Below are positions 7,705 through 16,617 of a stretch of 64,000 bases of DNA, one piece after another. The stretch lies in the NCBI GenBank assembly GCA_964518725.1, contig CAZFKP010000016.1, positions 1-64,000 of the forward strand, given 5' to 3'. The notes below the pieces were generated by a model that made no database searches, was not told where the DNA came from, and was given only the letters and a program-made list of their open reading frames with translations. The position numbers and the translations under genes are program-made. How positions within the stretch are numbered: the first letter of the stretch is position 1; every line of letters starts with the position of its first letter. The DNA comes from JANRKF01 sp964518725 (GTDB lineage Bacteria > Pseudomonadota > Alphaproteobacteria > Rickettsiales > SXRF01).

Positions 7705-8034
7705 ATGGCAAAATTGCTGATGAAAGCGCAGGGGATGAACGGAATGTTACTGTTGTTGACAGACAGGGTGGTGATTAAACGTCCTGGCATCCTCAATTTT
7801 ATCCGCTATGGCAAGAATGCGACCCGAGAAATTCCGCTCACCGCCATTTCGGAAGTGATTTTCACGTCGCCAACCTGGGTAACGGTTGGGGAGATCGAAA
7901 TCGTGCGCGCCGGCAACAGCCGCGATGATCGCGCCGAGAAAATCAATGCCAATTCCCTGAAATTCGCCCGCCGCAAGGTGAAAGAGTTTGAGGCGATCAA
8001 GGAAAGAATCTTCGAGACGATCGGAAAACGCTAA
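7705..8034 (+). CDS. Small PH-like protein (DUF4429-type)
   Basis: A 109-residue soluble protein between nuoF and nuoG. GGAG upstream of ATG 7705 gives a good ribosome site. The pattern resembles bacterial PH-like DUF4429 domains: a short beta-rich opening with LLLLTDRVVIKRPG, then EIPLTAISEVIF, then GEIEIVRAG, then a long C-terminal helix from about residue 75. This is pattern resemblance, not a verified match. It is the fifth gene of the cluster that is not a complex I subunit. Confidence 0.65.
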   Translation: MAKLLMKAQGMNGMLLLLTDRVVIKRPGILNFIRYGKNATREIPLTAISEVIFTSPTWVTVGEIEIVRAGNSRDDRAEKINANSLKFARRKVKEFEAIKERIFETIGKR

Positions 8035-8036
8035 CC

Positions 8037-10097
8037 ATGCCTAAGCTCACTATTGACGGAAAAGAAATCGAAGTCGAAAACGGCACGCTCCTCATTCAGG
8101 CGTGCGAAAAACTTGGCATCGAAATCCCGCGTTTTTGCTATCATGAACGTTTGGCGGTGGCTGGCAACTGCCGCATGTGCCTGGTCGAAGTGTCGCCGGG
8201 GCCGCCCAAGCCGCAAGCCTCCTGCGCGCTGCCCTGTGCCGATAATATGGTGGTGAAAACCAATTCGCCGATGGTGAAAAAAGCCCGCGAAGGGGTGATG
8301 GAGTTTTTGCTCATCAATCACCCGCTCGATTGCCCGATCTGCGATCAGGGTGGCGAGTGCGATCTGCAGGATCAGGCGATGCTGTATGGCTCCGGCACCA
8401 GCCGCTACAAGGATTATAAGCGCTCGGTTGAAGACAAGGAAATGGGGCCGTTGATTAAAACCCAGATGACGCGCTGTATCCAGTGCACGCGCTGCGTGCG
8501 CTTCGCCACCGACATTGCGGGTGTGCCCGAGCTCGGTGCATTTGGCCGTGGGGAGCATATGGAAATCGGCACCTATGTGGAAAAAGCGCTGACCTCGGAG
8601 CTTTCCGGCAATTTGGTGGATGTCTGCCCCGTGGGTGCGCTGACGTCCAAACCGTATGCGTTTGCGGCGCGTCCGTGGGAGCTGAAGAAAACAGAAAGTA
8701 TTGATGTGCTGGATGCGGTGGGTTCCAACATCCGCATTGATTCGCGCGGTGAAGCGGTGCTTCGCATCTTGCCGCGTGTGCACGAGGACATCAACGAGGA
8801 ATGGATTTCCGACAAAACCCGCCATGCGTGCGATGGCCTGCGCTCTCAGCGTCTCGACCGCCCCTATGTGCGCGGTGCGGATGGCAAGCTCGCGCCCGCA
8901 AGCTGGGACGACGCGCTGCGCGTAGTGTCAGACAAAATAAAATCGCTCTCGCCGCACGACATGGCGGCGATTGCCGGCAATATGGCCGATGCGGAAAGTA
9001 TCGTAGCACTCAAAGATTTGCTCGACAGCATGGGCGTGGCTAGCCGCGACTGCCGTCAGGAAGGCGCGATGCTTGATAATGCCAGCCGCGCCGACTACCT
9101 GTTCAATACCACCATCGCAGGCATCGAGCGGGCGGACGTGATCCTGCTCGTGGGTGCGAATCCGCGCAAGGAGGCAGCGCTGGTGAATGCGCGCATTAGG
9201 AAACGCTATCTGAAAGGCGGCCTGGCAGTTTACAATATCGGTGCTGCCGTTGACCTCACCTATCCGGTGCAGGAGCTGGGTGTGGATGCGCGCATTCTGT
9301 CGGACATTGTTGCGGGCAAGCATCCGTTGACCGAGGTGCTGGAAACCGCCAAGAATCCTATGATTATCATTGGTGCTGCCGCCCTCGCCCGGCGCGATGG
9401 GCAGGCGATTTTTGCGGTGGCAAAACAGGTGGGCGCGAATTTCTGCCAGCGCGATGGTTGGAACGGCTTCAATGTGCTGCACCATGCCGCAAGCCGGGTA
9501 GGGGCGCTGGATCTTGGTTTTGTGCCGGCTCCCGGCGGCAAGAACATCGCCGAAATTTTTGCCGCCTGCGAAAAAGGCGAAATAAAATTCGTCTACCTGC
9601 TGGGCGCCGACGAATTCGATATGTCGCTCCTTGGCAAAGCATTCGTTGTCTATCAGGGACACCATGGAGACGATGGCGCGCATCGTGCCGATGTGGTGCT
9701 GCCGGGTGCAGCCTACACCGAAAAAGAAGCGACCTATGTGAACCTCGAAGGGCGCGTGCAGCGCGCCCGCCGGGCGGTTTTTCCACCAGGTGAAGCGCGT
9801 GAAGACTGGGTGGTGATCCGCATGCTTTCTGACGTGGTTGGCAAACCGCTTGCCTACAGTGCGCTGACCGATGTCCGGGCGCGCATGGCAACGCTTGCGC
9901 CGCATTTCGTGCGTATCGGTCAGATTGTCCCGACAGTGCTTGGTGCGCTGTCGCCCGCAGCAGGTGCCATTAGCGAGGCACCGCTGGGGGGCTTCATCAC
10001 CAATTTTTACATGACCGATCCGATTTCGCGTGCCTCCAAAACCATGGCGGAGTGCACGAAAAATATTGCACAACCGAATACGAAGAAGGCGGCGTGA
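8037..10097 (+). CDS. nuoG: NADH-quinone oxidoreductase subunit G (75-kDa type)
   Basis: Largest N-module subunit of complex I, relaying electrons through several Fe-S clusters. The 686-residue product has an N-terminal 2Fe-2S domain (Cys34, Cys45, Cys48, Cys63), then HPLDCPICDQGGECDLQD (cluster N5, with its His ligand) and RCIQCTRCVRF with a later Cys (N4). A molybdopterin-oxidoreductase-like fold follows from about 220 onward. Start codon is two bases after the preceding stop; its TGA overlaps the nuoH ATG. Confidence 0.97.
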   Translation: MPKLTIDGKEIEVENGTLLIQACEKLGIEIPRFCYHERLAVAGNCRMCLVEVSPGPPKPQASCALPCADNMVVKTNSPMVKKAREGVMEFLLINHPLDCPICDQGGECDLQDQAMLYGSGTSRYKDYKRSVEDKEMGPLIKTQMTRCIQCTRCVRFATDIAGVPELGAFGRGEHMEIGTYVEKALTSELSGNLVDVCPVGALTSKPYAFAARPWELKKTESIDVLDAVGSNIRIDSRGEAVLRILPRVHEDINEEWISDKTRHACDGLRSQRLDRPYVRGADGKLAPASWDDALRVVSDKIKSLSPHDMAAIAGNMADAESIVALKDLLDSMGVASRDCRQEGAMLDNASRADYLFNTTIAGIERADVILLVGANPRKEAALVNARIRKRYLKGGLAVYNIGAAVDLTYPVQELGVDARILSDIVAGKHPLTEVLETAKNPMIIIGAAALARRDGQAIFAVAKQVGANFCQRDGWNGFNVLHHAASRVGALDLGFVPAPGGKNIAEIFAACEKGEIKFVYLLGADEFDMSLLGKAFVVYQGHHGDDGAHRADVVLPGAAYTEKEATYVNLEGRVQRARRAVFPPGEAREDWVVIRMLSDVVGKPLAYSALTDVRARMATLAPHFVRIGQIVPTVLGALSPAAGAISEAPLGGFITNFYMTDPISRASKTMAECTKNIAQPNTKKAA

Positions 10098-11110
10098 TGG
10101 ACGTGCTCAACCTCCTCATGCCATTCCTCATCATCCTCGGGAAAATTCTCGTGGTGGTGGTGCCGCTACTTATCTGCATGGCCATGCTTACCTATGTCGA
10201 GCGCAAGGTGATTGCGGCGATGCAGCTCCGGCGCGGCCCGAACGTTGTCGGTTTTTGTGGGTTGCTGCAGCCATTTGCCGATGGCGTCAAGCTGTTCCTC
10301 AAGGAGACCATCCTGCCGTCTCAGGCGAATAAGCTGATTTTCTTCATCGCTCCGATGGTGACGTTTACCCTTGCCCTTCTTGGCTGGGCGGTGATTCCGC
10401 TGTCGGAAGAGTTTGTGATTGCCAATATCAATGTCGGCATTCTCTACCTCTTCGCCATCTCTTCGCTGGGTGTGTATGGCATCATCATGGCCGGCTGGGC
10501 GAGCAACTCGAAATATGCATTCCTTGGTGCGATCCGCTCGTCGGCGCAGATGGTGTCGTATGAAGTATCGCTGGGTCTCATCATTGTCTGCGTGTTGCTT
10601 TATGCCGGGTCGCTCAACCTTGGTGATATTGTGAAGGCGCAGGCCGGCGGGATGCACCATTGGTTCGCGTTCAATATTTTCGCGGGCGAATTCCCGTTGT
10701 TCCCGATGTTTATTCTGTTCTTCATCTCGGCGCTGGCCGAGACCAACCGCCACCCGTTCGACCTGCCGGAAGCCGAGGCCGAGCTGGTAGCTGGCTACAA
10801 CGTTGAATATTCCTCGATGAGTTTCGCGCTGTTCTTCCTTGGCGAGTACATGAACATGATCCTGATGAGCGGGATGACAAGCATCCTGTTCCTCGGTGGT
10901 TGGCAGGCGCCATGCTCGGCGCTGTCCGTCATTCCCGGTTTCTTCTGGTTTGCCGGGAAGGTGGCGCTGTGCCTATTTGTCTTTATCTGGGCGCGGGCAA
11001 CACTGCCGCGCTACCGCTATGACCAACTGATGCGCCTGGGCTGGAAAGTATTCCTGCCATTTTCATTGCTGTGGGTGATTTTAACGGCAGCATGGGTGGT
11101 GTTCACATGA
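10097..11110 (+). CDS. nuoH: NADH-quinone oxidoreductase subunit H
   Basis: Membrane subunit at the Q-module/membrane-arm junction that forms part of the quinone channel and the start of the proton path. The 337-residue product has about eight hydrophobic segments and the conserved YVERKVIAAMQLRRGPN near the N-terminus, plus ETNRHPFDLPEAEAELVAGY in the central loop. Start 10097 gives an ATG overlapping the nuoG stop; an upstream in-frame ATG lies inside nuoG. Confidence 0.97.
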   Translation: MDVLNLLMPFLIILGKILVVVVPLLICMAMLTYVERKVIAAMQLRRGPNVVGFCGLLQPFADGVKLFLKETILPSQANKLIFFIAPMVTFTLALLGWAVIPLSEEFVIANINVGILYLFAISSLGVYGIIMAGWASNSKYAFLGAIRSSAQMVSYEVSLGLIIVCVLLYAGSLNLGDIVKAQAGGMHHWFAFNIFAGEFPLFPMFILFFISALAETNRHPFDLPEAEAELVAGYNVEYSSMSFALFFLGEYMNMILMSGMTSILFLGGWQAPCSALSVIPGFFWFAGKVALCLFVFIWARATLPRYRYDQLMRLGWKVFLPFSLLWVILTAAWVVFT

Positions 11111-11778
11111 TTCATGATATGGCAATGTGGCTAGTGGATTTCGTGCATAGCCTCGGGCTTACCGGGTTGTTCATCGCTACGTTCCTGGAAAGCACGTTCG
11201 TGCCGATTCCGTCGGCGGCGACGATGATCCCGGCGGGTTACCTCGCCTATCAGGGGCACTGGAATATCTGGGCGGTCATTTTCATCGGCATCACCGGCAC
11301 CATTTCCGGCTCGCTTGCTAATTATGCGGTGGCGTTTTATTTTGGCCGCCCGTTCCTTGCCCGCTACGGCAAATACATGTTGTTTGGGCCGGAACGCCAG
11401 CGGCAGCTTGATGACTATTTCGCCCGTCACGGCGAGGTTTCCATTTTCACCGCGCGCCTGCTTCCGGCAGTGCGGCATGTGATTTCATTTCCGGCAGGGC
11501 TTGCCCGCATGAATGTCGCAAAGTTCTGTCTGCTCACGGGGTTGGGTGGTGGTTTGTGGATGACAACGCTGATGCTGCTCGGCTATATGATTGGCCGCAT
11601 GGGAATCAGCATGGATGAAAATAATATGGCGGCGTTTTATCAGGAAATAACCAAAGCTTACATGCCATATATGCCGTATATCCTACTTGGCTCGGTGGCG
11701 GTCGTTGCGGCGATTGTCGGCGTTTATATATTGCGTTTGCGTGCAAGTAAGGCGGAGGCAGCCAATGGCATCATTTAA
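11107..11778 (+). CDS. DedA family membrane protein
   Basis: A 223-residue inner-membrane protein of the DedA (VTT/SNARE-associated) family; some members act as lipid carriers. It has the conserved re-entrant segment FLESTFVPIPSAATMIPAG (residues about 27-45) and the second signature FTARLLPAVRH, then several membrane spans. ATG 11107 overlaps the nuoH stop (ATGA), and the 3' end runs 14 bases into nuoI. It is therefore tightly embedded in the complex I operon. Confidence 0.9.
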   Translation: MIHDMAMWLVDFVHSLGLTGLFIATFLESTFVPIPSAATMIPAGYLAYQGHWNIWAVIFIGITGTISGSLANYAVAFYFGRPFLARYGKYMLFGPERQRQLDDYFARHGEVSIFTARLLPAVRHVISFPAGLARMNVAKFCLLTGLGGGLWMTTLMLLGYMIGRMGISMDENNMAAFYQEITKAYMPYMPYILLGSVAVVAAIVGVYILRLRASKAEAANGII

Positions 11779-12253
11779 ACAATCGGCACGCGCATTCCTG
11801 TTGCTCGAACTGGTATCGGGCTTTGCGATGACGCTTAAATATTTCTTCAAGCCAAAAGTGACCATCAACTATCCGTACGAAAAGGGGCCGCTTTCCCCGC
11901 GTTTCCGTGGCGAACATGCGCTGCGGCGTTATGCCAACGGCGAAGAACGCTGCATCGCCTGCAAGCTCTGCGAGGCGATCTGCCCGGCGCAGGCCATCAC
12001 CATCGAGGCCGAAGCACGCGCCGACGGTTCGCGCCGCACCACGCGTTACGACATCGACATGACCAAATGCATCTATTGCGGTTATTGCCAGGAAGCCTGC
12101 CCGGTGGATGCGATTGTGGAAGGGCCGAATTTCGAATTCGCCACCGAAACGAGAGAAGAATTATTCTATAATAAAGACAAGCTGCTCGCCAATGGCGAAC
12201 GCTGGGAATCGGCCATCGCCGCCAACCTCCTCAAAGACGCGGAGTATCGGTGA
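11765..12253 (+). CDS. nuoI: NADH-quinone oxidoreductase subunit I
   Basis: 8Fe ferredoxin-like subunit of the Q module carrying clusters N6a and N6b. The 162-residue product has an amphipathic N-terminal helix and two CxxCxxCxxxCP motifs: Cys63/66/69/73 and Cys102/105/108/112. Start at 11765 lies inside the DedA gene. The frame extending further upstream has no plausible family sequence. Confidence 0.97.
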   Translation: MASFKQSARAFLLLELVSGFAMTLKYFFKPKVTINYPYEKGPLSPRFRGEHALRRYANGEERCIACKLCEAICPAQAITIEAEARADGSRRTTRYDIDMTKCIYCGYCQEACPVDAIVEGPNFEFATETREELFYNKDKLLANGERWESAIAANLLKDAEYR

Positions 12254-12255
12254 GT

Positions 12256-12891
12256 ATGGAACAATTCATCACACAATTCTCCGCGCTCCTGCCCACGCTG
12301 GTGTTTTACCTGTTCGCGGGCGTGCTGGTTTTCTCGTCGATGATGGTGATTGCCTCGAAAAACTCGGTGCATTCGGTGCTGTTCCTCATCCTCGCTTTTT
12401 TCAATGCGGCGGGACTCTTTGTGCTGATTGGTGCCGAGTTCATCGCGATGATGCTGGTGATCGTCTATGTCGGCGCGGTGGCGGTGCTGTTTTTATTCGT
12501 GGTGATGATGCTGAATGTGAATTTCGAAGAAATGCGCGAAGGCTTCCAGAAATATCTGGGGCTCGGCCTGTCGGTGGCCACCATTTTGCTCGCCGAGCTG
12601 GTGCTGGTGATTTACTGGGCGCTGAAAACGCCGGCTGCGATTGCAAGCGCCGAGCATGCCGCACTGCCCTCGGTCAGCAACACCCAGAATATCGGCAACC
12701 TGCTTTACACCTATTATGTCTATCCGTTCCAGATGGCAGGCATCATCCTGCTCGTCGCCATGATCGGCGCGATCGTGCTGACACACCGCACCCGCCCCGG
12801 CGTGCGTAAACAGAAAATTTCTACCCAGCTCGCCCGCACCAAGGCGCAGAGTGTTGAAATTGTCAAAGTCGAAACGGGGAGAGGGATTTAA
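12256..12891 (+). CDS. nuoJ: NADH-quinone oxidoreductase subunit J
   Basis: Membrane subunit of complex I. The 211-residue product has five hydrophobic segments, including the conserved VIVYVGAVAVLFLFVVMMLN of TM3, whose distortion is linked to proton coupling. ATG 12256 is chosen; GTG 12250 overlapping the nuoI stop would add two residues. One base separates its stop from nuoK. Confidence 0.95.
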   Translation: MEQFITQFSALLPTLVFYLFAGVLVFSSMMVIASKNSVHSVLFLILAFFNAAGLFVLIGAEFIAMMLVIVYVGAVAVLFLFVVMMLNVNFEEMREGFQKYLGLGLSVATILLAELVLVIYWALKTPAAIASAEHAALPSVSNTQNIGNLLYTYYVYPFQMAGIILLVAMIGAIVLTHRTRPGVRKQKISTQLARTKAQSVEIVKVETGRGI

Positions 12892-12892
12892 T

Positions 12893-13216
12893 ATGCATCT
12901 TTTCTTCGGCTCCATCGGCATTTTCCATTACCTCGCGCTCTCAAGCCTGCTGTTCGTCATCGGTGTGACGGGGATATTTCTGAACCGCAAAAACATCATC
13001 ACCATTCTCATGTCGATTGAGTTGATCCTGCTCGCGGTGAATATCAATTTCGTGGCGTTTTCGGTAAAGCTTGGCGATATCACCGGGCAGGTCTTCACCA
13101 TGTTTATCCTCACTGTTGCTGCCGCCGAAGCCGCGATCGGCCTTGCCATCCTCGTCATCTATTTCCGTAACCGCGGCTCAATCGCGGTGGAAGATGTCAA
13201 TCTCATGAAGGGCTGA
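12893..13216 (+). CDS. nuoK: NADH-quinone oxidoreductase subunit K
   Basis: Small three-TM membrane subunit of complex I (107 residues). It has the conserved membrane Glu residues in SIELILLAVNINFVAF and TVAAAEAAIGLAILV, which form the proton pathway in this family. The longer open frame begins inside nuoJ; ATG 12893 gives the standard length. Confidence 0.96.
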   Translation: MHLFFGSIGIFHYLALSSLLFVIGVTGIFLNRKNIITILMSIELILLAVNINFVAFSVKLGDITGQVFTMFILTVAAAEAAIGLAILVIYFRNRGSIAVEDVNLMKG

Positions 13217-13223
13217 CGCGCAT

Positions 13224-15146
13224 ATGATTTCCCTGATTGTTTTCCTCCCGCTCATTGCTGCACTCATCGTTGGGTTCTCGGTGCGGTTTATTTCACCTAG
13301 GCTCGCACAGTGGCTCACCTGCGGCGCGATGGTGATTTCGGCGGTTCTATCGGGTACGGTGTTCATGGATTTTTCGAATATCGCGATGTCGCACGAGGGA
13401 TGGAAATCGCTGATGGGCGCGCATGGGCTGGTGCATAAAGTACAACTCCTGCCGTGGATCGTAACCGGTGAGTTCACTTCCGGCTGGAGCTTAAGGGTCG
13501 ATGCGCTGACAGCGGTGATGCTGATTGTGGTGACGTGGGTATCGTCGGTGGTGCATATTTATTCGGTGGGCTATATGAGCCATGACGATCACCAGCCGCG
13601 CTTCATGGCGTATCTCTCGCTATTCACATTTTTCATGTTGATGTTGGTGACGTCTGATAATCTCATCCAGCTTTTCCTCGGTTGGGAAGGGGTGGGGCTG
13701 GCGTCGTATTTGCTCATCGGCTTCTGGTTCAAGAAGCCGTCGGCGTGCGCGGCGGCGATGAAGGCATTTATCGTCAACCGCGTCGGCGATTTCGGTTTCG
13801 CGCTCGGCATCTTCTCGGTGTATTTCATTTTCGGCAGCGTTGAATTCGATACGATTTTTGCGAATGTGGAAGGCAAAGCGCTCACCATCACCTGCATTCT
13901 GCTATTCATCGGCGCGATGGGGAAATCGGCGCAGCTTGGCTTGCACACTTGGTTGCCGGATGCGATGGAAGGCCCGACACCCGTATCCGCACTCATCCAC
14001 GCGGCCACGATGGTAACCGCAGGTGTGTTTATGGTCTGCCGCCTGTCGCCACTCTTTGAACAATCACCCGATGCGATGATGCTGGTCACCATCGTTGGCG
14101 CACTTACCGCCTTTTTCGCCGCCACCGTCGGCCTTGTGCAAAACGATATCAAGCGCGTGATTGCCTACTCCACTTGCTCGCAGCTCGGCTATATGTTCTT
14201 CGCGGCAGGTGTCGGCGCTTATGGTGCGGCGATGTTCCACCTGATGACCCACGCCTGCTTCAAGGCGCTCTTGGTCCTCGGCGCTGGCTCGGTGATCCAC
14301 GGCGTTTCGGGCGAGCAGGACATGCGACACATGGGCGGCCTGTGGAAGCTGATGCCCACCACTTACGGCATGATGTGGATCGGTTCGCTGGCGCTGGCCG
14401 GGATGCCGTTCTTCGCCGGGTATTATTCGAAGGATATGATTTTAGAGGCGGCCTATGCCGGCGGCACGGTCGGGAAATTCGCATTCACCCTAGGTTTGGC
14501 TGCGGCGTTCATGACCGCGTTCTATTCCTGGCGCCTGCTGTTCATGACCTTCCATGGTAAGCCGCGCGCTAGCCACGAAGTAATGCACCATGTGCATGAA
14601 TCGCCGCCGATCATGCTGCGCCCATTGATTCTTCTGGTGCTTGGCTCGCTGTTTGCGGGCGCTATCGGCGCGAATGTGCTGCATCTGGTCGATGGCCACG
14701 ACACCTTCTGGCAGGCGACCATCGCTTCGCATGAAGCCATCGAGCGCGCACACCATGTGCCTGCGTGGGTGCCTTTCTCACCGCTGGTGATGGGACTTTC
14801 CGGCATTGCGCTGGCCTGGCTGTTTTACATCAAATCCCCGAGCCTGCCGGTGTCGCTGGCGGTTAAATTTTCGTTCCTCTACCGCTTCTTGCTCAATAAA
14901 TGGTATTTCGATGAGCTGTATGATTTCCTGTTTGTGCGCCCGGCCAAGCGCTTCGGCCAAACATTGTGGAAATTCTGGGATGAAAAAATCATCGACGGCT
15001 TCGGGCCGAACGGCGCAGCACTGGTCACGCACCTGCTCGCAGGCCGCACCAGCAAGCTGCAAACCGGCTATGTCTACCATTATGCCTTCGCCATGCTCAT
15101 CGGCCTGCTCGCGTTAATGACGTGGGTTGTTGTAGGGGGGCAGTGA
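13224..15146 (+). CDS. nuoL: NADH-quinone oxidoreductase subunit L
   Basis: Distal antiporter-like proton pump of complex I. The 640-residue protein has about 15-16 membrane segments. Conserved blocks are FLGWEGVGLASYLLIGFW with its functional Glu, GKSAQLGLHTWLPDAMEGPTPVSALIHAATMV in overlapping parts, and FKALLVLGAGSVIH with its Lys. The C-terminal region holds the lateral helix and an extra final TM typical of NuoL. Starts seven bases after nuoK. Confidence 0.97.
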   Translation: MISLIVFLPLIAALIVGFSVRFISPRLAQWLTCGAMVISAVLSGTVFMDFSNIAMSHEGWKSLMGAHGLVHKVQLLPWIVTGEFTSGWSLRVDALTAVMLIVVTWVSSVVHIYSVGYMSHDDHQPRFMAYLSLFTFFMLMLVTSDNLIQLFLGWEGVGLASYLLIGFWFKKPSACAAAMKAFIVNRVGDFGFALGIFSVYFIFGSVEFDTIFANVEGKALTITCILLFIGAMGKSAQLGLHTWLPDAMEGPTPVSALIHAATMVTAGVFMVCRLSPLFEQSPDAMMLVTIVGALTAFFAATVGLVQNDIKRVIAYSTCSQLGYMFFAAGVGAYGAAMFHLMTHACFKALLVLGAGSVIHGVSGEQDMRHMGGLWKLMPTTYGMMWIGSLALAGMPFFAGYYSKDMILEAAYAGGTVGKFAFTLGLAAAFMTAFYSWRLLFMTFHGKPRASHEVMHHVHESPPIMLRPLILLVLGSLFAGAIGANVLHLVDGHDTFWQATIASHEAIERAHHVPAWVPFSPLVMGLSGIALAWLFYIKSPSLPVSLAVKFSFLYRFLLNKWYFDELYDFLFVRPAKRFGQTLWKFWDEKIIDGFGPNGAALVTHLLAGRTSKLQTGYVYHYAFAMLIGLLALMTWVVVGGQ

Positions 15147-15147
15147 T

Positions 15148-16617
15148 ATGTTGAGCATCCTCATTCTTCTTCCACTTCTCGGCGCTCTGGTCATCGCGCT
15201 TTCTGGCCGCGCCGGTTCCGACCATGCGGAGGCGAAATACATCGCGCTGTTTACGACGCTTGTGACCTTCGGTGCATCGCTCCTGTTGTGGGTGGGGTTT
15301 GATGCGACATCGGCGGAGTTTCAGTTCGTCGAGAAGCATGAATGGTTTGTGGGCGCGGGCATCGGCTATTATCTCGGCATCGACGGCATCTCGCTGTTCC
15401 TCGTGCTGCTTACCACCTTCCTGATGCCGATTTGCATCCTTTGCAGCTGGCGTTCAATCGAGCTGCGTGTCCGAGCCTTCATGGTGAATTTTCTGATTCT
15501 GGAAGCGATGGTGATCGGTGTATTCGTTTCGCTCGATGCCATCATGTTCTATCTGTTTTTCGAAGGCATGCTGATTCCGATGTACCTCATCATTGGCATC
15601 TGGGGCGGCCAGCGGCGCATTTATGCCGCCTATAAATTCTTCCTCTACACGCTTGCCGGTTCGGTGCTGTTCCTTGTCGCGATCTTGTATTTATACGGTC
15701 AGTTCGGCACGACCTCCATTCCTGAACTGATGACGAAAGCGCCTGCGCTCGGTCTGCCGATCCAGCAATATCTGTTCCTCGCCATGCTCGCCAGTTTCGC
15801 GGTGAAAGTGCCGATGTGGCCGGTGCATACCTGGCTGCCGGACGCGCACGTGCAGGCACCTACCGCCGGTTCGGTGATCCTCGCCGGGATTTTGCTGAAA
15901 ATGGGTGGCTACGGTTTTATGCGTTTCTCGCTGCCGATGTTGCCGGAGGCGTCGCATTATTTCGCTCCGCTGATTTTTGGGTTGTCGATTGCCGCTGTCA
16001 TCCTCACCTCGCTCATTGCGCTGGTGCAGCAGGATATGAAAAAACTTATCGCCTATTCGTCGGTCGCGCATATGGGGTTTGTCACCATCGGGATTTTTGC
16101 CTTCAATATTTATGGGCTGCAAGGCGCGATGGTGCAGATGCTGTCGCACGGGCTTGTGAGCGGCGCGCTCTTCCTCTGTGTCGGTGTGGTGTATGATCGC
16201 CTGCATACGCGGGAAATCCATCGCTATGGCGGTGTCGTCACCGTGATGCCGAAATACGCCGCGATCTTCATGTTCTTTACCATGGCCTCGATCGGGCTGC
16301 CATCGACCTCCGGGTTCGTCGGAGAATTTCTCGTGTTGCTCGGCGCGTTCAAGGCCAATGTCTGGGTGTGCGCGCTGGCGGCGACCGGCGTGGTGCTGGG
16401 CGCGACGTATGCGCTGTGGCTTTATGCCCGCGTCGTATTCGGCGAAGTAAAAAACGAAGAGGTCAAAACCATGCAGGATGTATCGGGGCGTGAGCTTACA
16501 CTGTTCATTCCGGTGGTGATATTGGTGCTGCTGCTGGGCATTTATCCGAAACCTGTGCTCACCGCGATGGAGCCGGCACTGAATAAATTGATTTCACAGG
16601 TGGAGGCAAAACCATGA
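15148..16617 (+). CDS. nuoM: NADH-quinone oxidoreductase subunit M
   Basis: Antiporter-like proton-pumping subunit of complex I, 489 residues with about 14 membrane segments. Conserved elements are the functional Glu in FFEGMLIPMYLIIGIWG, VKVPMWPVHTWLPDAHVQAP and the helix around YSSVAHMGFVTIGIF. It starts one base after the nuoL stop and overlaps nuoN by ATGA. Confidence 0.97.
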   Translation: MLSILILLPLLGALVIALSGRAGSDHAEAKYIALFTTLVTFGASLLLWVGFDATSAEFQFVEKHEWFVGAGIGYYLGIDGISLFLVLLTTFLMPICILCSWRSIELRVRAFMVNFLILEAMVIGVFVSLDAIMFYLFFEGMLIPMYLIIGIWGGQRRIYAAYKFFLYTLAGSVLFLVAILYLYGQFGTTSIPELMTKAPALGLPIQQYLFLAMLASFAVKVPMWPVHTWLPDAHVQAPTAGSVILAGILLKMGGYGFMRFSLPMLPEASHYFAPLIFGLSIAAVILTSLIALVQQDMKKLIAYSSVAHMGFVTIGIFAFNIYGLQGAMVQMLSHGLVSGALFLCVGVVYDRLHTREIHRYGGVVTVMPKYAAIFMFFTMASIGLPSTSGFVGEFLVLLGAFKANVWVCALAATGVVLGATYALWLYARVVFGEVKNEEVKTMQDVSGRELTLFIPVVILVLLLGIYPKPVLTAMEPALNKLISQVEAKP

